Positions 20,691 to 30,004 of a DNA stretch of 32,200 nucleotides are shown here, piece after piece. The first letter of the stretch is position 1; each line of letters opens with the position of its first letter. This DNA is from Carex sylvatica (taxonomy: Eukaryota; Streptophyta; Magnoliopsida; Poales; Cyperaceae), in assembly GCA_964058845.1 (NCBI GenBank), contig CAXKVR010000253.1:1-32200 (forward strand). The letters run 5' to 3'. The notes under the pieces were generated by a model. The model searched no databases, was not told where the DNA came from, and saw only the letters and a program-made list of their open reading frames with translations. Made by a program: the position numbers and the translations under genes.

Positions 20691-20746
20691 GGGATGGAAT
20701 GACTGAGGTTATTTGTAACAGGGTTGAAGTTGTCTAAAAGACTTTT

Positions 20747-20752
20747 ACGTCA
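20747..20752 (-). promoter_or_regulatory. TGACGT element upstream of the second ERF
   Basis: TGACGT on the minus strand, about 60 bp upstream of the TATA box, matches the core bound by TGA-type bZIP factors linked to salicylate and jasmonate responses. It is a single short match, so function is only suggested. Confidence 0.35.
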
Positions 20753-20759
20753 CAGCCCC

Positions 20760-21990
20760 TTAATTGTTTCAACGATGGGAAAGAGAAAAACATATATAAC
20801 TGTGCAACTCGAGGGCCTAATTAAATATTTACTTATATGATAAATCATTTTCAATATCATTGACACATTAACTACAGACGAACAACTCATTCATTTGTTT
20901 GTTTTATACAAGTAAATATATATTTTTTTCAATAAAGTAAGAAATTAGTTGTCTTAGGTTGTGCTTCAAAATGAAAGGGAGAGGAGAGATCAGAGATGAG
21001 GTTCACCTTCACACAGTAATTTTACACCGTAATTTGGGAGTAACGATTGTGGTCAAAAATCAACACAATGCTGAGATTTCTTCCCTCTGAACGGTGCTCG
21101 TTTATCTCCGTCCCCTCTCCAGTTCTTTTCTTTTGAAGCAGGTAAAATCGTCGAGCAGGAACATTTTAGGATGAGGTTCACCCCCGCATAGTGATTCTCT
21201 CTTTTCTGTCCTCGGAGTCCTTCTGTCTGGAGCATAGTTTTAGTCACTAAATCAGAAGCTAGTTATTTATACAAATAAATATTAATGATTGAAGTGTTTT
21301 ATGCTGATTTAAAATGCAGGGAATATATCAGGAGAATTTGATTCTTTCAGTCAATACTATTTTGTATGCTTATTTTACTGCTATTAAACATACTAAGTGA
21401 TTTATCATCTATATAGTTTTAATTTTTTTACTTTGATTGTCAAACTATATTTCAAAAAAAATTAAAATTAAAATTGCTGAATTAATATAGGTAGTATATA
21501 ATTATGACGGATAAGGATTTTGATATAAATTTGAAACGAATAATTAATCGATAATTTTAACAAATACAAAAATAACAAACAATTAAACATATTTTGATCT
21601 AGTGACAAAGGCAACAAAAAAAATGCTATTTGTGTGCAAAATCTGAATAAAAATTTCTAACGGAAATTAAATAATTAAGTGGCTCGACCTTTAAACTTTA
21701 CTCAAAAAACAAACAAGTAAACATTTTACAATAGCAAAGTATAACTTGAAAGTAACAAAATTGATAACAAATCTACATATATTATATTGTCATTTATAAA
21801 TTATAATGAATAACAAGTATATAAAATATAAATTAGAGTATTTCACTTCAAAAATAAAAAAAATGAAATCAATTTAAGATATACACTAATAGTTTAACAA
21901 TTAGGATATATAATTCAGATATATTTTTCTTTGTAAGAACCTATAAAAAATTTATATTCGTATTATACCCATATATATAGAGAGAGATTA
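20760..21990. other. AT-rich upstream region of the second ERF, no gene seen
   Basis: It contains a repeat shared with 25950-26120 (here about 21060-21240) and a diverged SINE-like piece (about 21597-21715). The latter has TTTTGATCTAGTGACAAAG but a damaged B box. No supported gene. Confidence 0.5.
21060..21240. repeat. Dispersed repeat, pair with 25950-26120
   Basis: Shared phrases in the same order include TCTTCCCTC, CTTTTGAAGCAGG (CTTTTCTGAAGCAGG in the partner) and CGCATAGTGATTCTC, then a CCGTCTG/TCTGTCTG word. Non-coding, of unknown class. The reverse-strand frame at 21053-21247 is not supported. Confidence 0.5.
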
Positions 21991-22660
21991 AGGCTACTCT
22001 ACTTCGCGAATTAAACGGACTGTTTTAATTCACGCTTATATCTCTAGTTTCGAAGTATAAATAGTCAATCCAAACCGTTAGATGTTTAATCTATATTAAA
22101 ATGTGCTTGGAGACCAAAATTTATATTTTTTAGAAAAAATTTCACTATTTATTAATATGATTTGAAAATTGCTTAGAGTGCAACAAAGACTCTCAATTGG
22201 AGTATTATGTTAAGTTTACAACTACGCTCTTCTCTTGCAATATGGAGACACTACTAGAGTGTTACAAAGATCTTCAATTGAAGTGTTGTATTAGAGTTGC
22301 AACCACCCTCTACTCTTGTTATATAGAGACATTACTAGTGTGCTACAAAGACTATCAATTGAAGTGTTGTATTAAGTTTATAGCTACTCTCTTCTCTTGT
22401 TATTTGGAGACACTACTAGAGTGTTAGAAAGACCTTCAATTGGAGTGTTGTATAAAGGTGAAGAATTTTAATAAAAATAGCAATTTTCAAACCATCTTAA
22501 TAAATAGTAAAAAAATTCTAAAAAATATAAAATTTGGTCTCCAAGCACATTTTAATATAGATTAAACATCTAACTGTTTGGATCGGCTATTTGGACTTCG
22601 AAACTAGAGATATGAGCGCAAATTAAAATGGCCCGTTTAATTCAAGAAGTAGCGTAGCCT
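21991..22660. mobile_element. Palindromic MITE E1 (670 bp) with internal tandem repeat
   Basis: AGGCTAC and GTAGCCT ends are each bordered by TA (21989-21990 and 22661-22662). Inverted arms of about 185 bp include GAATTAAACGG, AACCGTTAGATGTTTAAT, GTGCTTGGAGACC and a TTTACTATTTATTAA-type word. The arms are separated by a tandem array (22181-22459). The TA borders would fit Tc1/mariner-like insertion, but the flanks are AT-rich, so the class is uncertain. Confidence 0.8.
22181..22459. repeat. 81-bp tandem repeat, 3.4 copies
   Basis: Units start at 22181, 22262, 22343 and 22424 (the last partial), each opening near ACAAAGAC and containing TCAATTGAAGTGTTGTAT and GAGACACTACTAGAGTG with small changes. 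The period is exactly 81, a multiple of three, so one plus-strand frame stays open through the array (22197-22427) as a 27-residue protein repeat. That frame opens only with TTG and ends beyond the array start without known motifs. Confidence 0.9.
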
Positions 22661-22664
22661 TACT

Positions 22665-22671
22665 CTATACA

Positions 22672-22707
<36 letters not shown>

Positions 22708-22711
22708 TATT
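22665..22711. repeat. (ATAC)n then (TA)n microsatellite
   Basis: About nine ATAC units followed by a TA run join MITE E1 to MITE E2. Confidence 0.9.
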
Positions 22712-23132
22712 GTGTGACTAATATGCATTCGGTAGCACTTCGACCGAGGTGCTATTAGTCCAAATTTTAAATTTTAAAATTTAAAAAGTCGATCTGAACC
22801 GTTAGATGTGATTTCTATATTGAAATGTGCTTGGAGACCAAATATTACATTTTTCTGAATTTTTTTACTATTTATTAAGCCACTTTGAAAATTCCTAATC
22901 CAACGGTGGTTTTTGATTTTACTGTTTTGTTAAGCCACCGTTGGATCAGAGATTTTCAAAGTGACTTAATAAATAGTAAAACAATTCAGAAAAATATAAA
23001 ATTTGGTCTCCAAGCACATTTCAATATAGAGATCACATCTAACGATTCAGATCAACTTTTTAAATTTTTAAATTTAAAATTTGGACCGTTAACATTTCGG
23101 CCGAAGTGCTACTGAATGCATATTAGTCACAC
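22712..23132. mobile_element. Palindromic MITE E2 (421 bp)
   Basis: The ends GTGTGACTAATATGCATTC are paired, followed by GGTAGCACTTCG or AGTAGCACTTCG. The core has GTCGATCTGAACCGTTAGA, TGTGCTTGGAGACCAAAT, TTTACTATTTATTAAG and a central CCAACGGTGG/CCACCGTTGG stem. It is nearly palindromic along its whole length and sits between TA-rich tracts. The 22885-23115 frame is inside it and opens with TTG. Confidence 0.85.
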
Positions 23133-23157
23133 TATATATATATATATATATATATAT
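23133..23157. repeat. (TA)n microsatellite
   Basis: Twelve TA units between MITE E2 and MITE E3, perhaps the expanded target of both. Confidence 0.9.
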
Positions 23158-24153
23158 GGATATGGATGGTTCTAATACCTCATTTCTTAATTTTATGCCT
23201 CATCATACCTTATATTTTATATCTTTATTTTCATAGTTCAAACTGTCAATCAGAACCAGTCAACATAATGTCCGTACTAAAATATGCTTGGGATGAAGTT
23301 TTATAATATTTGAAAAAAATTTACTATTTTTTAAGATAGGGAGAAAATCATTATTTTTGAACGGTACAAAAATAGTGATTTTGTACCTATCTTAAAAAAT
23401 AGTAAAACAAATCTACAAATTGTAAACTTTAATCCCCAGACATCTTTTAGTATGAATATTATGTTGAACGGTTCGGATCGACAATTTGGACTTTAAAAAA
23501 TAAGATATAAAATATGAAGTATAATAAGATATGAAAAATATGAGCTTTTGGAACCTATGTTATTCGGATATGCCTTTATTGGAACCGTATCCGTATCGGG
23601 TGATTATAGGATACGGATACGCATCTGATACAGACCCGATACGTGTCCGATATGCTAGATACTCCTTACTAAGCTGATACGGTCGTCGATACTCCATTGA
23701 AAGTCAAGGATATGGCTGGATACGGATGGACCCGTCTGGATACGGCACCTGTGAACCCAGGAATCGCGGCTGAACAGTGAGCCGTGCCCGCGCTCCCGTG
23801 AACCGGCTGAAAATAAGTTTTTTTCTGCTGTTGTCGTGATTTGAACTTGGGAAGTCTCATATAGGGGACAAAATCTTTAACCACCACACTAGAGTATCAT
23901 ATGTGTTATATTCTAGTAACTATAGTATTTAATCTATACTAAATACATACTTAGATTTAGCCTTTATTGTTTTGTACAAATTTGATTTTAAATATAATTA
24001 TCTAAATACAATATATAAAATAATAAGAAATAATATGTATAATAGGCGTATCGTATCCTATATTCTTTTAACTTGCCATATCGCCATATCCGTATTGTAT
24101 CCGATACGACACCCATATCCTTATCCATGCAACATAGTTTGGAACTCTCCTCA
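23158..24153. mobile_element. Palindromic MITE E3, split by a CTATGTT element
   Basis: The left part (23158-23554) forms inverted arms around a centre near 23360. Its right terminus is interrupted at TTTGGAAC and completed after the insertion by GGAACTCTCCTCA (24141-24153). The restored end matches the GAACTCTCCTCA end of E4. The left end is more diverged (GGATGGTTCTAATACCTC against GGAGGGTTCCAATGCCTC in E4). The core shares AACATAATGTCC and TTTACTATTTTTTAAGAT with E4. Confidence 0.75.
23555..24137 (-). mobile_element. Complete CTATGTT-ended element with 8-bp target duplication and tRNA-like core
   Basis: The ends are CTATGTTATTCGGATATG and, inverted, CTATGTTGCATGGATAAG. The exact direct repeat TTTGGAAC lies at 23547-23554 and 24138-24145. 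An 8-bp duplication with short TIRs points to a hAT-like non-autonomous transposon. On the minus strand it carries iteron-like GGATACG words at both ends and a tRNA-promoter-like middle: A box TAGTGTGGTGGTTAAAG (about 23873-23890) and B-box-like CAAGTTCAAATCACG (about 23836-23850). A GC-rich part follows. The 23669-23887 frame lies within it. Confidence 0.75.
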
Positions 24154-24160
24154 TAATATA

Positions 24161-24553
24161 TGAGGAGGGTTCCAATGCCTCGTGTCTTTCACACCTCATC
24201 ATACCTCATATTTTATATCTTCGTCTTCAAAATTCAAATTGTCGATCTGAACCGTTCAACATGATATATATACTAAAATATGATTAGGAATGAAATTTTA
24301 TAATTTTTGAAAAAAAATTTACTATTTTTTAAGATGTATAGAAAATCACTATTTTTTGAACAGTTCAAAAATAATGTTTTGTATCTATCTTAAAAAATAG
24401 TAAAAAAATTCTAAAAAATATAGAATTGTATCTCCATGCATATTTTAGTATAAATATTATGTTGAACGGTTCGGATCGATAATTTGGACTTTGAAAACAA
24501 AGATATAAATGTATGATGAGATAAGAGAAAGATGAGACATTGAACTCTCCTCA
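24161..24553. mobile_element. Palindromic MITE E4 (393 bp)
   Basis: TGAGGAG and CTCCTCA ends are bordered by TA at 24159-24160 and 24554-24555. The arms pair through GATCTGAACCGTTCAACAT/GTTGAACGGTTCGGATC and the TTTACTATTTTTTAAGAT word around a centre near 24355. It lies 7 bp from the end of E3, of which it is a close relative. The 24411-24605 frame is not a gene. Confidence 0.85.
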
Positions 24554-24568
24554 TAATATATATATATA

Positions 24569-24993
24569 GAGGTTGGCTACTATGCTTATATAAGCATATC
24601 CCCACATATGCTTATAACTCATTTTTGTGTTTTCAATGTCCAAATGGTCGATCGGAACCGTTCATCTTGTTCTTCATATTAATATGTTCTTGGAGACCAA
24701 ATTTTATATTTTTCTGAATTTGTTTACTATTTATTAAGCCACTTTGAAAATCGCTAATCCAACTATGACTTAACAAAACAGTAAAATCAGAAGCCACCGT
24801 TGGATCAGATATTTTCAAATTAGCTTAATAAATAGTAAAAAAATTTAGAAAAATATAAAATTTGATCTCCAAGAACATATTAATATGGAGAACAAGATGA
24901 ACGGTTCCGATTAACTGTTTGAACAATAGAAACACAAAAATGAGTTATAAGCATATGTAGGGATATGCATATATAAGCATAGTAGCCAACCTC
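24569..24993. mobile_element. Palindromic MITE E5 (425 bp)
   Basis: Perfectly paired ends GAGGTTGGCTACTATGCTTA, then TATAAGCATATCCC, bordered by TA repeats. The core matches E2 closely (GACCAAATTTTATATTTTTC, TTTACTATTTATTAAGCC, TCCAAC..CCGTTGGA), yet the ends are different from E2. The 24633-24818 minus-strand frame lies inside and opens with TTG. Confidence 0.88.
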
Positions 24994-25058
24994 TATATAT
25001 ATATAAAAAGGGTTGGATAACTTTTCTACGGATATAAACGTGTTAACCATGAACCTAA

Positions 25059-25262
25059 TTAAAAGTCCAAAGAGAGAGCAAAAAGGCGATCTTCGTCATT
25101 GGTAGGAAAGGAGATAAGAAGGCGGACTGTGTTCACTGGATGGAACCGAGAAGTGTCGCGACCAAATGATGCAGTGTTGCCAATTTGGCATTTACGAACG
25201 CAGCACCCAACTTGGGTCCAGTCGTTATCAGACAGCTGACTCCCAGTCGGCTCCACCAATTA
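25059..25262 (-). other. GC-richer segment with a short open frame, unassigned
   Basis: A 66-codon minus-strand frame (25059-25259) lies in a patch that is GC-richer than its surroundings. It has no ATG at its start (TTG only), contains VEPTGSQLSDNDWTQVG, and matches no family I recognise. It could be a decayed exon or a transposon fragment. Downstream, 25263-25815 is AT-rich with nothing recognised. Confidence 0.25.
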
Positions 25263-25818
25263 ACTTGAATCATGGTTAATAACATCACCTATCATGAATC
25301 GACTAGAGATGGAACCCTGTTTTGCTACTATGTGGATCAGATAGCACCGCATGTTATACTTCTAGGATTCAAACTTAGATATTTTCATACCACAATATGC
25401 ATGATTTTTTTAATTGAGTTTTGTTCGAAGAGCTTTACACAAATTTTACTTAAAGTAGGACTTAAATCGTTTAATCTGTATTGAAATTTGTGCAAAGTAT
25501 TTAATACTTAACAGATTTGTGAATTAAATTTTACATATGAATTTTGGCACCAATCAAATTTATGGTTTTGAATGCCCTACATAATAAGCTTGATATTAAA
25601 TGCTTGTAAAATAATGTGATGGTCAAATATAGTACATGTATTACAGTTGTCTCTAAATAATAATATTGGTTTAGTAATAGAATAATTATATTCCCTAACT
25701 GCTCTCATTATTGCTGTTGTGGTTATCTTATTTTAGTACAAAATGAATAAACAAACAAATAAAAAAATAATTTTGTACTACGGATGGAGCACCTAGATCT
25801 TTAGCCGCCAGGAGTTTA

Positions 25819-26210
25819 AATCTGGACTTTGATCAGAGTTCAGATCAAATCAATTCAAATCTGTAATTTAAAGATTTTTAAAAAAATTTGTCAATATATA
25901 ACAAATGGATTGATTTCAAACTCAATAATTTCAAAAATTAACACCATGCAAAAAACTTTTCTTCCCTCCAAACAGTACTCTTTCAACTCCGCTCCCTCTT
26001 CAGTTTTTCTTTTCTGAAGCAGGAAAAACAGTCAGACAGAGCCAGTCTGGAGTGAGTGTCTCTCTCGCATAGTGATTCTCCCTTTCCTTTCTTCCATATC
26101 CATCCGTCTGAAGCACATCCTACATCTGAACTTTGATCAAAATCCAGATGAAATCAATTCAAATCTCTAATGTAAAGATTTTTTTTTTTTTAATTTGAAA
26201 CTCAATATTT
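25819..26210. repeat. Direct repeats flanking a dispersed-repeat copy
   Basis: Segments at about 25819-25895 and 26122-26210 share CTTTGATCA and AAATCAATTCAAATCT and the following TAAAGATTTTT in the same orientation. Between them, 25950-26120 matches 21060-21240. The layout resembles an inserted sequence between duplicated flanks, though the flanks are too diverged for a simple target duplication. Confidence 0.5.
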
Positions 26211-27466
26211 TGAATTCTAACCGACAGAGAGTACAAATCGAGGAACTAAATGGCTGTTCATATAAATAAATAAAATGAGCATGTGTTGTTAATTCTATGA
26301 GGAATTAAAGGCACTGTTTCAGTTGCGTGCTTGGTGCTTCCAGCTAGATTAAAAAAACACGGTCACATTCAGCCTAGTTAATTGTCGATAAACCCATGAT
26401 AGGCAATACAAACCAATCTTCTACTTATAGTTAATATGCGCAAGCCAAGTAGCCTATATAATAAGCTTGGTGAGAGCGATCCAGATGTAGATAATGTTTT
26501 TGGATTGGTTCAAATAAAATTCTATGTCCTAATTCTTCCTAAAGATCCAGATATTTTTCCTTGATATTTTTCTTTTTCGGTGTGAATAATTTGATTGGGA
26601 AGTATTGAAATTTTTATTACACTTGTAAAGTCATAATTAAGTGTTATGATGATATCTAAGAACATCATTTAGGAAAAAATATTAAAAAATTTGAGAAAAA
26701 AAAATTCAGAATCAAATGAATTAAACTTTTTTCAAATCAATCTCAAACTACAAAAAAAAAAAAAAAAAAATACAGTCCTAAAAAGTAATTTGTATTCAGC
26801 AAAATATATGATAGCTATGGTTTACATGTAAATATAAAAAAAATGACAACTTCTGATGTGATCAACAAATAGTGTGTTGCTTTGACTATCGCAACATTTT
26901 GTCCCACCATGAATATATACATACAAAGGTATTAAACCTTTTAATTGACTATCGCAACTTTTGATGTGATCCACAAATACTGTTAATTGACTTTATTTAT
27001 ATCTCAAATAGTTGTGCTTGTTATTTTATTAATTTTCAAAAAATATTATAATTTCAATCATAATTCATTTTCATATTATTTTCATATTATTTTCAAATAG
27101 TTGTGCTTGTTATTTACTATTTACTATATTCTAATTTCCATCTCATATTAAAAAAAAATTAACATTGACTCTCCAATGAAATAAATTACAAAAGAATATA
27201 CTTAAAATTCAAAATAATAATAAAATTATATCTTACTTTAAAATTTTGTCTCATCCTATCCTATCAGATATTTTGACTCCGTTCATCTGCTGGAAGGTCA
27301 CAAATAGATATTTGAAGGATTTCAATCTCATTAATGTATATTTTTACTGGAACAACATAATTTCATATTTCAACAGAAATTAAAATAGAAGTGGGGACGG
27401 GTGAAAGATGCATAACTACAAACTTGACCCCAAAAAAAAAAAAAGTTACTTGGAGGATCCCTCTAC

Positions 27467-27478
27467 GGACACGTGTCC
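27467..27478. promoter_or_regulatory. Palindromic G-box GGACACGTGTCC
   Basis: A perfect 12-bp palindrome centred on CACGTG, the core bound by plant bZIP and bHLH factors. There is no obvious gene within 5 kb, so a regulatory role is unproven. Confidence 0.3.
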
Positions 27479-28300
27479 TCTAGGCAATGCATGCGCTACA
27501 TTTACACAGTTGTACCCTTTGGTCAAATTCTATTATAGTGGGGAACTCTGTTGTGTTAACATTTTAAATCTCACTGTTGACTTTTTCCATTTTCCATAGG
27601 GATAAAATTTAATGTTTTGTAACTTTGTATTGCACTCGTTTAAGGGGGCGGTAGGAGAATTAAGAGTGCAGCAGCAAGACACTTTATCTTCACTGACAAA
27701 AATAAATATTTAATAAAATTATGTTTTTATTTGTTTCTAAAAGTTGTAAGTCAAGTTATCTAATTATTTAATATTCACAAAAGAAATGTTTTATTTGAAT
27801 TTTGAACTTCTGATTTTTCATTTATCTTTGTCACTAAATCAAAAACTGGTTCTAAAAGAATTTATGTTTTGTTTTACAATGACTTCTAAAGAAAATATAA
27901 AATGTGTTAGCAATTCAAATAATTTATATTATGTTCACATTGTGTTTGCAATTCAAGTAATTTAAATTATGATCAATCTTAAATTTGTATTTATTTTGTG
28001 GAAATATCTTAAATTTGTTTTGATCATATATATGATATTTTGTACTCATTTTACAGTGAGCAAGGCAAATATTAAATGTATATTTTTCTAATTCAAATTT
28101 ATGAGTACTTTGGAAGTATACCATGTCAACAGAATGAATTAAGATCCATTTCAGGAACTTTAAATTCAAGCAACTAATATATTATAAAAAAATTATTATT
28201 TTGTGATATAGCATACAATGATATATATCCCTCCTTTTACCCAAAATATTTCACCTCTCATTAAGATAATAAAATCCATGTGAAATCCCATTAATCAAGG

Positions 28301-28309
28301 ACACGTGGC
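28301..28309 (+). promoter_or_regulatory. ABRE-like ACACGTGGC
   Basis: Exact match to the abscisic-acid-response core ACGTGGC, in a small GC-richer patch. No adjacent gene is visible. Confidence 0.3.
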
Positions 28310-28568
28310 AGCTCAGAGCAAGTTGCATGTGAACCAAATATTCATGATTAATTGGAATAAGTTAGCAATTGTCAAATTAATTGTATTTATATATAACGTG
28401 AATAGTAAGTTGAGTTAATGCATAATCCAGTTAATTTGACTCTTGCCTTGTGGGACATGAAACAATTATAAGAGTTTGACTTTCAAGTTTGACCTAATAC
28501 CGGTTCAGACTGAGTCGGTACTGCTACAACGACCTTTTCTCTCGCTGTATTTATGTAGCCCAACAGAT

Positions 28569-28611
28569 AATATATTTATATATATTTATATATATATATA
28601 TATATATATAT
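28569..28611. repeat. (TA)n-rich microsatellite
   Basis: TATATTTATATATATTTATA followed by a pure TA run. Confidence 0.85.
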
Positions 28612-28935
28612 GGCTTGGTCATAGATGATGCATACCCTGCCAAACAATTTATGTATCGTATTCATAACTCCAAACAAAATTGTTAATTTTGGCATTATAT
28701 ATGATTTATTCTGATAAATTGATAATTCTTTTAAACAGAATTGAAAATGTGTGAAAGGTTGACCAAGTCAAAGTTAAAGTTAAAATATTCATTCTTGATA
28801 TGTTGATTTAATCACAATTGATTCATGTTGAATGCTACATTTTTTGGAGGGAGTCCATAGACTAAGTTGAATCATTTTCATAAAAATTATATTTGCATGC
28901 TGCTTGTGGTAAATATGATTTCGGGACAAAAATAG

Positions 28936-28947
28936 TCCCACGTGGGA
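28936..28947. promoter_or_regulatory. Palindromic G-box TCCCACGTGGGA
   Basis: A perfect 12-bp palindrome around CACGTG. No neighbouring gene is supported, so it may be chance. Confidence 0.3.
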
Positions 28948-29107
28948 ACACATGAAAAAAAAAATCCCAAAAACCGGACACGATTCCAATATATGGATAT
29001 CGGATAAGCATCGAAATTCTTTCTTTTAGAGGGGAGTCGTTGATTTTCATTTTTTTCTTTTTTCGAAAACTTGGACTGATGTACGTCTTCAAGCACGTCA
29101 GCTCCAA

Positions 29108-29404
29108 CTGCAAACGGATCGGATATTGGTAACACTATATCCGTATCCGGTTTTATTTTTTAAATACGGATACAGATACAAATCGGAAATTAAATGAATA
29201 TAGATACAAATATCTATTTTTTATAATAATGAATAACATAATTTTTTTTCATAATATATATTTACTATATTAAACTATATATTATATACTTACTATTTAA
29301 ATACATATAATTAAAATTTAAAATTATATCCGTATCCACACGGATATCTGTATCTAATTTTCATATACGAATAGTACAGTCAGATGATATCCGATCCGTT
29401 TGCA
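29108..29404. mobile_element. Small TIR element with GCAAACGGATCGGATAT ends
   Basis: TGCAAACGGATCGGATAT at 29109-29126 is matched exactly inverted at 29387-29404, with inner GTATCCG words on both sides and an AT-rich centre. Ends of this kind (GGTGCAAACGGATCGG) are common among plant hAT-like non-autonomous repeats. The target duplication is unclear. Confidence 0.65.
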
Positions 29405-29869
29405 CCCCCAACATCAATCTGAATTCTGAACGGACGGGCCTTCAAAAAAGAAAAAAAAAAAAAATAGAAAAAATATTTATTACCAATGTTAAAAATCAAA
29501 ATAGCATACATTGGTAGGATACTTTGATAGAAAAGGAAAACCAATTTTTGTGCTAGGCTATAATGTTTTGTAAAGCATCAGTAATTCCGTGGTTTGGTTT
29601 CAAACTTTACATTTTTAATACTTAAATTATCTATGCGAGCTACTCAAAATAATTTCACACTCAATTTTATATTTTTTTAAAGCGTGAGGCAATTTATTCA
29701 TTTTTGAGGAAAAAAATGAGCCAGGAATTTTGCATTCAAGTTTTTTTCCTATAAGAAAATGACAGTAAAAAAAGGTATTTAGTAATTTTAAATCTTGATT
29801 TCCAGCAGAATTTTGATATGCATATCACATTGAGCAGAAATTTTTATCAAAAATTTAAATAGCATTTAC

Positions 29870-30000
29870 CGCGTCATAGCCGAATGGATAAAAAAACAAC
29901 GCTGTGTCCATATTAACGCCACTATAGCGTGCTATCGCGCCGATAGCGCCATAGCTTTTATGTTGTGAAAAATAGCGCTTTATTTAGAACCTTGATTTTT
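29870..30000. repeat. Short GCGCTATAG-type repeat fragment
   Basis: Dense in GCGCTAT/ATAGCGC words (CACTATAGCGTGCTATCGCG, then GATAGCGCCATAGC), ending near TTTAGAACCTTG. It resembles a widespread plant repeat type, but no ends were defined. The preceding 29405-29869 shows nothing recognisable. Confidence 0.35.
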
Positions 30001-30004
30001 ATCC

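Larger units (their letters stand above)
26211..29100. other. Long AT-rich stretch, no gene seen
   Basis: Many short A and T runs (for example 26751-26770) and low-complexity frames (27408-27599, 27924-28169, 28789-29135) with no recognisable domains. Short palindromic CACGTG sites occur (see separate entries), as does a TA tract. No RNA gene or transposon end was recognised. Confidence 0.45.

Noticed and set aside
22197..22427. Repeat protein encoded by the 81-bp array
   Set aside because: It opens with TTG, is confined to a MITE and has no known motif. It is kept as a repeat finding only.
22181..22459. CRISPR-like array
   Set aside because: The units are contiguous 81-bp tandem repeats without unique spacers, in a plant genome.
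28789..29135. Three overlapping minus-strand frames of 66-83 codons
   Set aside because: Overlapping frames in low-complexity AT-rich DNA, with no domain and no credible start context.
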